DNA of 64,000 bases from Deltaproteobacteria bacterium (lineage in GTDB: Bacteria > Myxococcota_C > UBA6777). Made by a program: the position numbers and the translations under genes. The notes under the pieces are model-generated. The model did no database searches. It saw nothing but the letters and a program-made list of their open reading frames with translations, and was not told where the DNA came from. The stretch lies in NCBI GenBank assembly GCA_006226375.1, contig SBHC01000005.1, positions 186,001-250,000 of the forward strand. The letters are read 5' to 3'. This document shows, piece by piece, positions 43,748 to 52,637 of this stretch (position 1 is the first letter of the stretch; each line of letters opens with the position of its first letter).

Positions 43748-45187
43748 ATGGTTGTTGGAAACGTAAACGCAACAGAAATGTGCGATGCCGTCGTGATTGG
43801 CGGCGGTCCTGGCGGCTATGTCGCTGCCATTCGCCTGGCCCAGCTCGGCAAAGATGTCATCCTGATTGACAAGCGCCCCGTTCTTGGCGGCGTCTGCCTC
43901 AACGAAGGTTGCATTCCCAGCAAGGCGATCATCCATGCCGCGGAAACCTTTGAGCAGATGAACCATGCCTCCACCATGGGCTTGAACATTGAAGGCACTG
44001 TCAAGCTGGACATGACCAAGCTGCAAGAGTGGAAGAACGGTATCGTCAAACGCCTCACAGGTGGCGTCGCGGGCCTGGAAAAAGGTCACGGCGTTCGCGT
44101 GATGCAAGGAACCGCCTCCTTCCGTGGACCCAAGCAGTTGGAGCTGATCAACGCTGAAGACCGCGTCCAGATGATCGACTTCGACCACGCGATTGTCGCT
44201 ACAGGAAGTGTCCCCTTGGAGTTGCCCTTCCTCCCCGTGGACGGCGACTTTGTAATTGGCTCCAAAGGTGCGCTCGATCTATCCGAAGTACCGGAGACCA
44301 TGGTCGTCATTGGTGGAGGCTACATTGGGCTGGAGTTGGGAATGGCCTACGCCAAGCTCGGCTCCAAGGTGACTGTGGTTGAGCTGCAAGACCAGCTGTT
44401 GGGTGGAGGGCTGGAGCCCGAGATTCATCGCGTCCTGCTTCGCCGCGCCAAGCAACTTGGCATGGAGATCTTGTTGGGTCACAAAGCCCAAGGCGCAAAA
44501 GCTGGCTCTCCCGGAACTCTGACAGTCCAAGACAAGGACGGAAAGACCAAAGACATCAGCACTCACAAGGTGTTGGTCTCGATTGGACGACGTCCTTACA
44601 GCGACGGTCTGGGTTTGGAAAACGCTGGACTGGCCGTGAACGAGCAAGGCTTCTTGCCGGTCAACGAAGAACGGCGCACTGGCGTGCCCCATATCTTCGC
44701 GATTGGCGACATCACCGAGCAGCCCATGCTTGCCCACAAAGCCTACCTCGAAGCCAAGGTCGCTGCCGAAGTGATTGCTGGACATCCCTCCGCCTTTGAC
44801 GTGCGAGCGATGCCGGCTGTGATGTTCACCGATCCGGAAATCGCAACGGTGGGCATGTCGGAAGCGGAAGCCAAGGCGGCAGGCTACCAAGTCAAAGTCG
44901 GCGTGTTCCCTTGGAAAGCTTCGGGTCGCGCGCTCTCTCTGGGAGCGACAGAAGGCCTCTCCAAGATCGTCTATGAAACGGAAACCGAGCGGATCCTCGG
45001 CGTTCACATCGCAGGCGCTCACGCCGCTGAGTTGATCGCGGAAGGCACCCTGGCGTTGGAACTGGATGCTTTCCTTGACGATCTGGCTCACACCATCCAT
45101 CCCCACCCCACCCTGAGCGAGACTGTCCTGGAAGCGGCAGAGATTGCAATGGGTACATGTGCTCACTTCAAGTCGCCCAACCGCTAA
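43748..45187 (+). CDS. lpd: Dihydrolipoamide dehydrogenase, PDH E3
   Basis: FAD-dependent enzyme that reoxidises the lipoyl groups with NAD. The redox-active disulfide Cys50/Cys55 in GVCLNEGCIPSK, the two dinucleotide-binding GxGxxG motifs (VIGGGPGGY, VIGGGYIGLE) and the C-terminal His-Pro-His-Pro-Thr catalytic stretch are all intact. 479 residues fit. Directly after pdhC, so it is probably dedicated to PDH; whether it serves other 2-oxoacid complexes cannot be seen. A long imperfect inverted repeat follows. Confidence 0.94.
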   Translation: MVVGNVNATEMCDAVVIGGGPGGYVAAIRLAQLGKDVILIDKRPVLGGVCLNEGCIPSKAIIHAAETFEQMNHASTMGLNIEGTVKLDMTKLQEWKNGIVKRLTGGVAGLEKGHGVRVMQGTASFRGPKQLELINAEDRVQMIDFDHAIVATGSVPLELPFLPVDGDFVIGSKGALDLSEVPETMVVIGGGYIGLELGMAYAKLGSKVTVVELQDQLLGGGLEPEIHRVLLRRAKQLGMEILLGHKAQGAKAGSPGTLTVQDKDGKTKDISTHKVLVSIGRRPYSDGLGLENAGLAVNEQGFLPVNEERRTGVPHIFAIGDITEQPMLAHKAYLEAKVAAEVIAGHPSAFDVRAMPAVMFTDPEIATVGMSEAEAKAAGYQVKVGVFPWKASGRALSLGATEGLSKIVYETETERILGVHIAGAHAAELIAEGTLALELDAFLDDLAHTIHPHPTLSETVLEAAEIAMGTCAHFKSPNR

Positions 45188-45198
45188 AACGAAAACAC

Positions 45199-45298
45199 CC
45201 CTACTATCATATCGATACCTTCTTCGCCTTCACCAACCATTTGCAAATTGCCTGTGGATGATCACAATGGATATGATGTGCAAATGGGTGGAGTAGGG
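45199..45298. promoter_or_regulatory. Nested inverted repeats between lpd and the S41 protease gene
   Basis: CCCTAC (45199-45204) pairs with GTAGGG (45293-45298), and inside it CCATTTGCA (45237-45245) pairs perfectly with TGCAAATGG (45279-45287), with extra CACC/GGTG pairing. There is no T run, so it may be a terminator that needs Rho, an RNase target or the leader of the protease gene. Confidence 0.4.
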
Positions 45299-45391
45299 AA
45301 TCTCTCGGCCCCATTCATCGTTAGTAGTACTTGCTAGAAAATCGGGTCCCATCGGACCGGTTGTCCCTGCTGAAGCCAGGAGAATCCAAGC

Positions 45392-48300
45392 ATGATGAAG
45401 TTTCTGGGTCGACGTTACCGCCTTATCCTCCCCATTTGGGCGTTGCTGCTCGGAGGATTGTTGGTGTTTCAGTACGCCCCCTCTATGAAAAGCTCGCCGG
45501 CACACGCACAATCCAGTCGGTACCGGCTCAGCCGCCTGTACTACCTGAGCCGCGTGATCTTCCTAATCAACAAGCACTACGTTGATCAACTTCAGATCAC
45601 TCCCCAAAAGATGTTCCGCCAGTCTTTGGAGATGATCCAGAGCACCGTCCCGTCTGTGATGGTCCGGTTCGCCAAAGATGGAAAGTCTGTGACGGTTGCT
45701 GTCGACAAAGCCAGCAAAACGTTCAAACTTCAGGCCTTCCCCCTGATCTTTAGCGTGCCCTATCAGCTCCGGTCCATCTTCTCCTTCATTGAAGCCAACT
45801 ACAAAGGCGACGTGGGTCAACGAAAGATTGAGTTTGCTGCGATTCATGGCATGCTCAAGAGCCTTGACCCTCACACCAGCTTCTTGCCACCTTCGTTCTA
45901 CCAAGACATGCAGATGCACACCCGCGGCTCCTTCGGTGGCCTTGGCATCGTGATTCAAAGCCGCAAGGGTTACCTCACGGTCGTCACGCCGATGCCCGAT
46001 ACACCTGCGGCTCGCGTCGGCTTAAAAGCTCTCGACCGAATCGTTCGTATCGGCGACGAGTCGACCATCAACATGAGCTTGAACGAAGCCGTCAACAAAC
46101 TTCGTGGCGCTCCAGGCAGCAAGGTGGAGATCTGGGTCCAGCGCAAAGGCTTCTCCCAGCCCAAGCGCTTTGTGATCACCCGCGCCATCATCAACGTGAA
46201 GAGCGTAAGTTCCAACCTGCTTCCCAGCAAGGTCGGATACATCCGGATCAAGAACTTCCAACAAGACACAGCTCCCGACATCCGACGCGCCCTGCTCAGC
46301 TTCCACAAAAGCAGCAAAAATCGCTTGCGTGGTCTCATCCTTGACCTTCGCGACAACCCCGGTGGTTTGTTGTCACAAGCCATTAAGGTGTCGGACTTGT
46401 TCCTCGACCGAGGCGTCATCGTGACCCACGCCGGCGGACTCTCACGACGCGAAGTTCACCGCGCTCACGCGTTTGGCACTGAGCCGAAGTATCCCATCAT
46501 TGTGTTGGTGAATCGTGGCTCTGCGTCAGCCTCCGAAATTGTGGCGGGCGCCCTGAAAAACCACAACCGCGCCATCATTCTGGGGCAACGTACGTACGGA
46601 AAAGGTACCGTTCAGGTCCTCTATCCGATCATGCCTCCTCGCTACGCCATGCGGGAACGCAGCGCGCTCAAGCTGACCGTTGCTCAATACCTGACACCAG
46701 GCGACATCTCGATCCAAAAGATTGGTATCGCCCCTGACATTCGTCTCCGCGTGACCAACATCTCCAAGGACTCGGTCCACTTCTTCGGAAGTGACGAACG
46801 CAAGTTGGAGAAGAAGAAGCTTCCCCGCTACCTCAAAGGTGTGGCGGAAGGTCGCTCCGAGTTGTACTCCCTGTCGTACCTGGATGAACGAAGCGACAAG
46901 GAACGCGCCGAGAGCTATCGCGAAGACTACAAGAAAAACGAAAAGCTCAAGATGGACTTTGAGATGAAGCTCGCCCAAAAGCTCATCCTGTCCACCAAAA
47001 AGTGGCACCGTCCCCGAATGTTCAAAGCCCTGGAGAAGAAGCTCAACCAAGTACGCGATGAGCAGGCCAAACTTATTCACAAGGCTCTGAAAAAAGCCGG
47101 CGTGGTTTGGGACAATTCCTCCAAAGGTGAAACAGGCAAACCCAAGCTGTCTTTCTCGTACAAGATCCTTCCACCCAAGAAGCGGAAAAAAGGCGAACGT
47201 GCACCACGGGGCAACCGTGTCTACGCAGGAAGCTCCTTCCGAATCCAGGTAAAAGTTCGCAACCGAGGCAAACGCACAGCCTACCGCGTTCGTGCGATGA
47301 GCAGCTCCAACTACTGGTTCCTCCATCGCAAAGAGTTCGTCTTTGGAAAGCTTCGACCCAAACAAAGCAAGCGCTGGACTGTCAATGTCAAACTCCCCCT
47401 GTGGCTCAAGACTCAATACCACAGCCTTGCGATTACGGTCCGGTCCCACAACAAAGACTTCAAACTTAAGAAGTCGATCAAGCTTCGTATCATGGGCGCC
47501 AAACGTCCTCGCTACGACTTCAGCTACGCGCTCGAAGAGATCCGAGGAAACGGTGATGGCTTGATCCAACCCGGAGAACGTTTCGCCCTTCGCGTGACGG
47601 TTCGCAACAGCGGCGCTGGCAAGTCCTACCAAACCATCGGGATGCTCAAGAACAAAACAGGTCGTGAACTCTTCATCGAGCGCGGCCGCATCCAGTTTGG
47701 TCCGCTGCAACCGAAACAACTCTCGACAGGATGGTTCTACCTCCGAATCCACCCTTACACCCAACGCAAAACCATCAAGATGCAAGTCAGCCTCTTTGAT
47801 GCAGAGTTGCACACCAACGTCCGACGCCAACTTGTCCTTCCCGTCGCTCCCACCGGCCTTCGCAAGCAGAAGCTTAAGAGCTGGGTCAAGGTCAAAGAAG
47901 AATCAGCCTGGCTTTACAGCGGCGCAGACTTTGGAACACCTCGGGTTGGCCGCGTCAGCAAAGGCGCTCGACTCAAAGTCATGGCCCAACTCGGCAGCTT
48001 CTTCCAGGTCAAGCTCTCTTCCAAACAATGGGGCAAGATCCCACCCAAGAAAGCACGCCGCCACAATCCAACTTGGTACGCCTGGGTCGCAGCCCGTGAT
48101 GTCGACAAGAAGGCAAAGGGAACACGCCGTTACAAGCCCAAGTACAAGCTGTACTGGCAAGCTGTCACCCCACAGATTGTGGTACGAACCAGCCGATTCC
48201 CAAAGACAACACGTAGCGAAAAGTTTGTCTTGAAAGGCACCGTTCGTAACAATGTGTCCTTGCTCGACACCTACATCCTTGTCAACGGAAACAAGGTCTA

Positions 48301-48445
48301 CTACCGCGCCCTTCGCAACATCCCCAAGCTGACCTTCTCCCTCCCCATCAAGCTCAAAAAAGGCACCAACCGGATCCAAATTGTCGCCCGCGAAAACACC
48401 CAATTCGCCGGCCTCAAAGAGCTCTTCATCTACCGCCGCAAATAA
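45392..48445 (+). CDS. S41 C-terminal processing protease with large C-terminal extension
   Basis: An N-terminal membrane anchor/signal (LILPIWALLLGGLLVF) leads to the S41 part, residues about 50-470: a PDZ domain (FGGLGIVIQSRKGYLTVVTPM) and the protease domain, with nucleophile region RGSASASEIVAGAL and the general-base Lys in YGKGTVQ. Family members cut off C-termini in the periplasm. The C-terminal half is unusual: a charged helical segment, two CARDB/Ig-like segments (RIQVKVRNRGKRTAYRVRA; RFALRVTVRNSGAGKSY), an SH3-like segment (SAWLYSGADFGTPRVGRVSKGARL) and a last beta domain. The protein is Arg/Lys-rich. 1,017 residues make it about twice the length of Prc/CtpA. Confidence 0.88.
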   Translation: MMKFLGRRYRLILPIWALLLGGLLVFQYAPSMKSSPAHAQSSRYRLSRLYYLSRVIFLINKHYVDQLQITPQKMFRQSLEMIQSTVPSVMVRFAKDGKSVTVAVDKASKTFKLQAFPLIFSVPYQLRSIFSFIEANYKGDVGQRKIEFAAIHGMLKSLDPHTSFLPPSFYQDMQMHTRGSFGGLGIVIQSRKGYLTVVTPMPDTPAARVGLKALDRIVRIGDESTINMSLNEAVNKLRGAPGSKVEIWVQRKGFSQPKRFVITRAIINVKSVSSNLLPSKVGYIRIKNFQQDTAPDIRRALLSFHKSSKNRLRGLILDLRDNPGGLLSQAIKVSDLFLDRGVIVTHAGGLSRREVHRAHAFGTEPKYPIIVLVNRGSASASEIVAGALKNHNRAIILGQRTYGKGTVQVLYPIMPPRYAMRERSALKLTVAQYLTPGDISIQKIGIAPDIRLRVTNISKDSVHFFGSDERKLEKKKLPRYLKGVAEGRSELYSLSYLDERSDKERAESYREDYKKNEKLKMDFEMKLAQKLILSTKKWHRPRMFKALEKKLNQVRDEQAKLIHKALKKAGVVWDNSSKGETGKPKLSFSYKILPPKKRKKGERAPRGNRVYAGSSFRIQVKVRNRGKRTAYRVRAMSSSNYWFLHRKEFVFGKLRPKQSKRWTVNVKLPLWLKTQYHSLAITVRSHNKDFKLKKSIKLRIMGAKRPRYDFSYALEEIRGNGDGLIQPGERFALRVTVRNSGAGKSYQTIGMLKNKTGRELFIERGRIQFGPLQPKQLSTGWFYLRIHPYTQRKTIKMQVSLFDAELHTNVRRQLVLPVAPTGLRKQKLKSWVKVKEESAWLYSGADFGTPRVGRVSKGARLKVMAQLGSFFQVKLSSKQWGKIPPKKARRHNPTWYAWVAARDVDKKAKGTRRYKPKYKLYWQAVTPQIVVRTSRFPKTTRSEKFVLKGTVRNNVSLLDTYILVNGNKVYYRALRNIPKLTFSLPIKLKKGTNRIQIVARENTQFAGLKELFIYRRK

Positions 48446-48570
48446 CCCTCCTCACCCCTCTCTGGTTTCCCCCTTCCCATCCAAGACATCTCACAACCAT
48501 CTCATCATGAACTTACGTTGGATCGCATTTGTGTATCGCAAGGGTGGGCGAAAACCGACCCTTATACCTC

Positions 48571-48632
48571 ATCACATCGAACAACCCCCAAATCACATCG
48601 AACAACCCCCAAATCACATCGAACAACCCCGG
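48571..48632. repeat. Three tandem 21-bp repeats
   Basis: Units starting ATCACATCGAACAACCCC lie at 48571-48591, 48592-48612 and 48613-48632; the first two are identical and the third diverges in its last bases. There are no spacers, so it is not a CRISPR array. Confidence 0.85.
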
Positions 48633-48664
48633 AATGAATTTTGGGGTTAGGGTTTATTCATTTG

Positions 48665-48712
48665 TTTTGATGATGAAGGGATGCGGAATTTTGATGATGA
48701 AGGGATACGGAA
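48665..48712. repeat. Two tandem 24-bp repeats
   Basis: TTTTGATGATGAAGGGAT(G/A)CGGAA-type units at 48665-48688 and 48689-48712 differ at one position. Confidence 0.8.
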
Positions 48713-48746
48713 ATGGATCAAATGATGGAACGTGATGGGGTGGGTT

Positions 48747-49490
48747 TTACATCAATTCGGCGTTGTTGGGTTGTGTGGGATAGACGGGGAGGTCTTTGGG
48801 GAGGAATTCGGCAAGCTCGTCGGCCATAGGTCCGCGGATCTCGATACAAGGAGAGCCATCTTTGTCGCTGATGACGTCAACGATTGTTCCGTCTTCAATG
48901 CTCCATCGCCCAAGGATGTTATGAGCTTCGTCCTCTTCAACGGGAATCATACGCCAGATACGAAACACGCGCTTGATCTCGGAGAACTCAAAGTCGTGAG
49001 CGAGGTAAAGAGTTTTGTCGGCGGGTCCAAGCTCTACAACGGGTTCCGGCTCGGGTTCTGGCTCCGGCTCGGGCTCAGGTGCAGGCTCTTCGATCGCAGC
49101 GGGGCTTGCCTCTACGCCGTTAATCGGACCGTCACTTGGAGCCGCTTCCTGAATTTCAGCGGGGACAGGAGCGGTCGTTACCGTCTCTGCCATGGGGATT
49201 TCCTGGACCAAGTTATCACTTCCCGCAGCAAGGGCTGTTTGGGGAGAAAGAGAGACCTGGAACGATTGCGCAGGCTCACGGAAAAACGATTGACGTTTGC
49301 GTTGTCTCTGGCTGTTGTGCCGGGACTCCATCACGGCCAGCAACAAACCCAAAAGAGCTGCGCCACCCACGGCAGACCCCATCACCAGGAGAAGGTGCTC
49401 GCGGAGGTACCCGACGCTAGAATCAAACAAGAAGAGCGCAGAGAAAACAACAGCCACGGCCAAAACCAACGATGAGAGAAAAAGCCGCAT
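48747..49490 (-). CDS. Two-helix membrane protein with acidic Pro-Glu linker
   Basis: The ATG at 49490 (MRLFLSSLVLAVA) is chosen since the membrane helices begin there; the longer frame upstream is not supported. Two hydrophobic helices (residues 4-25 and 36-57) follow, then a linker of Ala/Pro/Glu with a (PE)n run, and a C-terminal soluble domain of about 90 residues (TLYLAHDFEFSEIKRVFRIWRMIPVEEDE...). The soluble domain is not recognised. Divergent from mutS. Confidence 0.65.
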   Translation of the reverse strand: MRLFLSSLVLAVAVVFSALFLFDSSVGYLREHLLLVMGSAVGGAALLGLLLAVMESRHNSQRQRKRQSFFREPAQSFQVSLSPQTALAAGSDNLVQEIPMAETVTTAPVPAEIQEAAPSDGPINGVEASPAAIEEPAPEPEPEPEPEPEPVVELGPADKTLYLAHDFEFSEIKRVFRIWRMIPVEEDEAHNILGRWSIEDGTIVDVISDKDGSPCIEIRGPMADELAEFLPKDLPVYPTQPNNAELM

Positions 49491-49789
49491 AAGTTCTTCA
49501 CCCGTACATGGAGGAGAGTAGAGAAGACCCAAACTTCGCGAAAGAAGAAGGCCTATTCTTTGGGTCACAAGCCTGAGGATTGGAACCCGAAACCGAAGAG
49601 ACTTCGCCTGTCGTATGCCACAAAACGACACCTGTATGATGTACCTTGAATGGCGAAAAGACGAGGAGAAGACGCTTGTCACAACAGGGCTAATTATATA
49701 TCCTCTCCGTCACCACACTGTCAATGATCCGACTACGGCGAGGATGTTCGCTGCAGTTGTTTGACTTTCATCGAGAAAGGAGTTCCAGG

Positions 49790-52483
49790 GTGCCCGCACC
49801 ACGAAAAGCAAAGAAACTCACCCCCATGATGCAACAATACATGGGTGTCAAGGCGCAATATCCCGACGCTGTTGTCTTTTTCCGCATGGGTGACTTCTTT
49901 GAGATGTTCTTTGACGACGCCAAACTCGCGTCGGAAGTACTGGGCATTACCCAAACCTATCGCAACAAGATGGACGATGAGCCCATCCCGATGGCTGGAA
50001 TTCCCCATCACTCGTACAAAAGCTACGTCCACCGGATGACAGAGGCCGGCTGGACCGTTGTGATCTGCGACCAAATCGAAGAGGCCACACCGGGCAAGCT
50101 GGTCGCTCGACAAGTGACCCGCATCGTCACACCTGGAATGGTTCTCGACCCCGACGATCTGGACGCTCGCTCCAACAACTACCTGGTAGCTGCCTTCTTC
50201 GACAAGAAAAAGAGCGGCGTCGCTCGATTGGACCTAAGCACTGGCGAATTCCAAGTCACGGAGGTTCCCTCGGCAGACGTACTGTCCGAAGTCCAACGGA
50301 TTCAGCCTCGTGAGATTCTTGTCAGCCAGGATCAAGACGGAACGCCACGCGTGGAAGAGTTCCAAACGCAAGTGGAAGACGTCTGCTTTCGGGTCCGAGA
50401 AAGCCGCGACTTTGCACTCCAAGACGCCCACGACCGGCTGTGCGACCTGTTCGATGTACAAAGTATGGATGGCTTTGGTCTGGCAGGAATGAAGGCAGGA
50501 ATCCGCGCAGCAGGGGCGATTATCGCCTATGTGCGAGAAACCCAAAAAGCCAACTTGCCTCACATCAACAAGCTCACACCCTACACCATTGAACAATTCA
50601 TGGTGATTGATGAGGTCACTCGCACCAACCTGGAGATGTTGGAGACCCTTCACCAACGCACCAAAAAAGGCTCCCTGCTTGGGCACCTTGACCAGACCCT
50701 CACCCCCATGGGGGGACGCAAGCTCAAGCACTGGCTGCTCTATCCGCTGCTCGACCTCAGCGATATCAAGCAGCGGCATGATGTTGTTGAGACGCTCTAC
50801 AACAACAGCCCTGTCCGTGGGCAACTCCGCGAAGCCCTCCGTCAGATCCGCGACATGGAGCGACTGAACGGTAAAGTTTCAGGCCAAATTGCGACACCCC
50901 GTGACCTGTCAATGCTGCGCGAGTCCATCGACAAAGTCCCTCACCTCGTCGGTGCCCTCTCTTTGCTTGGCGAGGAAAGCCAACGGCTCCAGTACATTCA
51001 TGAGACGCTCACCCCTCTCCCCGATATCGCGGAAGACATCTACAACTGTCTGATTGAAGAAGCGCCCAACGCAACCAAAGACGGTGGGTACATCCGGGAT
51101 GGATACAACAAAGAGTTGGACCGCTACCGTGACGTCGCTGCGAACGGCAAAGACCACGTCCTGGCGATGGAAGCGCGGGAAAAAGAAGCGACAGGGATTC
51201 AATCTCTCAAAATCAAATTCAACAAGGTGTTTGGTTACTACATTGAGGTAACCAAACCCAACATCCATCTGGTTCCGGAAGACCGCTACATCCGGAAACA
51301 GACCATGACCAACCACGAGCGCTACATCACCGAAGAGCTCAAAGAATTTGAAGAAGAGATCCTTGGCGCTGAAGAAAAAAGCCTCAAGCTTGAGTTGGAG
51401 TTGTTTCAGCAACTTCGTGAACGAATCGCACTGCGCAGCAACGACATTGCCCGCCTTGCCGACGCCGTCGCCTACCTTGATGTGCTGGTAAGCTTTGCCG
51501 AGCAAGCCATCAACCAAGGCTACTGTCGCCCAGAGATCACAGAAGGCACCGAGCTTGACATTGTCGCAGGACGCCACCCTGTCGTTGAATCGCTGATGCG
51601 AGCCGGGGAGTTTGTCCCCAACGATCTCAGCCTTCCCCCTGAGCGTTCACGCTTCGTCTTGCTCACTGGACCCAATATGGCAGGGAAAAGCACCATCATG
51701 CGGCAAATCGCTGTGATTGCCTTGATGGCACAGATGGGCTCGTTTGTACCGGCCGAGAAAGTCACACTGGGCCTCTGCGACAGGATCTTTACGCGAGTGG
51801 GAGCCTCCGACAACCTCGCCGGTGGACAATCAACGTTCATGGTGGAGATGACGGAGACGGCCAACATCCTTCACAACGCCACAGGACGAAGCCTCGTTAT
51901 CCTCGACGAGATCGGCCGAGGGACAAGCACCTTCGACGGGATCTCCATTGCCTGGGCTGTGGCCGAACATCTTCACAACCGGATCGGCTGTCGGACCATG
52001 TTCGCCACTCACTACCACGAGCTAACTGAGCTTGAGATGGCCCTGTCGCACCTTCGCAACATGAACGTGGCGATCAATGAGTGGCAAGGTGAGATCTTGT
52101 TCCTGCACAAGCTCGTAGAAGGCGGCAGCAACCGCTCGTATGGAATCCAGGTGGCGCGGCTTGCCGGCTTGCCCAAAACAGTGGTTCGTCGGTCACACAA
52201 GATCTTGGGTTATCTGGAACAAGGCAAGCTACCCACGTCCATGGAGTTGGGAGGCTCGAACCAGCAGCTTTCGTTGTTTGCTCCTGTGGGCGGCCCCATC
52301 TCGTCCCCCATCGAGGAAGAGCTTCAAAACCTCGACCTGGACCAGCTCTCTCCCATCGACGCCCTCCAGATCTTGCACCGTTGGAAAGAAGACTGGTGTC
52401 CTGATGACGCCACAACCAACGGCGCAGGCATGAACGGCTCTCTCCCCACCCCAGCGAGCACCAACGACAACACCACCCATTGA
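49790..52483 (+). CDS. mutS: DNA mismatch repair protein MutS
   Basis: The GTG at 49790 is preferred, since AAAGGAG stands 7 nt upstream; the ATG at 49724 would add a meaningless head. The mismatch-binding FxE motif is in MGDFFEMFF, the clamp domain is normal, and the ATPase has Walker A GPNMAGKST, the DEIGRGTST Walker B/signature and FATHYHELTEL. The C-terminus carries an Ala/Asn/Gly/Thr-rich tail and no clear MutS-tetramerisation helix was assigned. MutS recognises mismatches and recruits MutL, which is not in this window. Length 897. Confidence 0.95.
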   Translation: MPAPRKAKKLTPMMQQYMGVKAQYPDAVVFFRMGDFFEMFFDDAKLASEVLGITQTYRNKMDDEPIPMAGIPHHSYKSYVHRMTEAGWTVVICDQIEEATPGKLVARQVTRIVTPGMVLDPDDLDARSNNYLVAAFFDKKKSGVARLDLSTGEFQVTEVPSADVLSEVQRIQPREILVSQDQDGTPRVEEFQTQVEDVCFRVRESRDFALQDAHDRLCDLFDVQSMDGFGLAGMKAGIRAAGAIIAYVRETQKANLPHINKLTPYTIEQFMVIDEVTRTNLEMLETLHQRTKKGSLLGHLDQTLTPMGGRKLKHWLLYPLLDLSDIKQRHDVVETLYNNSPVRGQLREALRQIRDMERLNGKVSGQIATPRDLSMLRESIDKVPHLVGALSLLGEESQRLQYIHETLTPLPDIAEDIYNCLIEEAPNATKDGGYIRDGYNKELDRYRDVAANGKDHVLAMEAREKEATGIQSLKIKFNKVFGYYIEVTKPNIHLVPEDRYIRKQTMTNHERYITEELKEFEEEILGAEEKSLKLELELFQQLRERIALRSNDIARLADAVAYLDVLVSFAEQAINQGYCRPEITEGTELDIVAGRHPVVESLMRAGEFVPNDLSLPPERSRFVLLTGPNMAGKSTIMRQIAVIALMAQMGSFVPAEKVTLGLCDRIFTRVGASDNLAGGQSTFMVEMTETANILHNATGRSLVILDEIGRGTSTFDGISIAWAVAEHLHNRIGCRTMFATHYHELTELEMALSHLRNMNVAINEWQGEILFLHKLVEGGSNRSYGIQVARLAGLPKTVVRRSHKILGYLEQGKLPTSMELGGSNQQLSLFAPVGGPISSPIEEELQNLDLDQLSPIDALQILHRWKEDWCPDDATTNGAGMNGSLPTPASTNDNTTH

Positions 52484-52637
52484 AGCCCAGCGCCCCCCTA
52501 TCCAACAAGGCCGACCACGTTCACGAAAGCCAACGTTGGAATTCCCACTTCAACCCGCCCCGGTTTGCGTATATGATGGTGGCTCGATATCGCCAGAATC
52601 TCCCCAATATCGAAACTTCCTTCTGACGGAGAACGGT

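Larger units (their letters stand above)
48446..48746. other. Intergenic region with two sets of tandem repeats
   Basis: 301 bases between convergent genes; no gene seen. It holds three 21-bp repeats, two 24-bp repeats and a stem AACCCC/GGGGTT (near 48626-48648) that may be a terminator followed by an AT stretch. Confidence 0.5.

Noticed and set aside
46526-47830. Minus-strand frame of 434 residues inside the S41 protease
   Set aside because: No domain or ribosome-binding site, and the sense frame is continuous.
48571-48632. CRISPR-like short repeats
   Set aside because: Units are directly joined without spacers and no cas gene is near.
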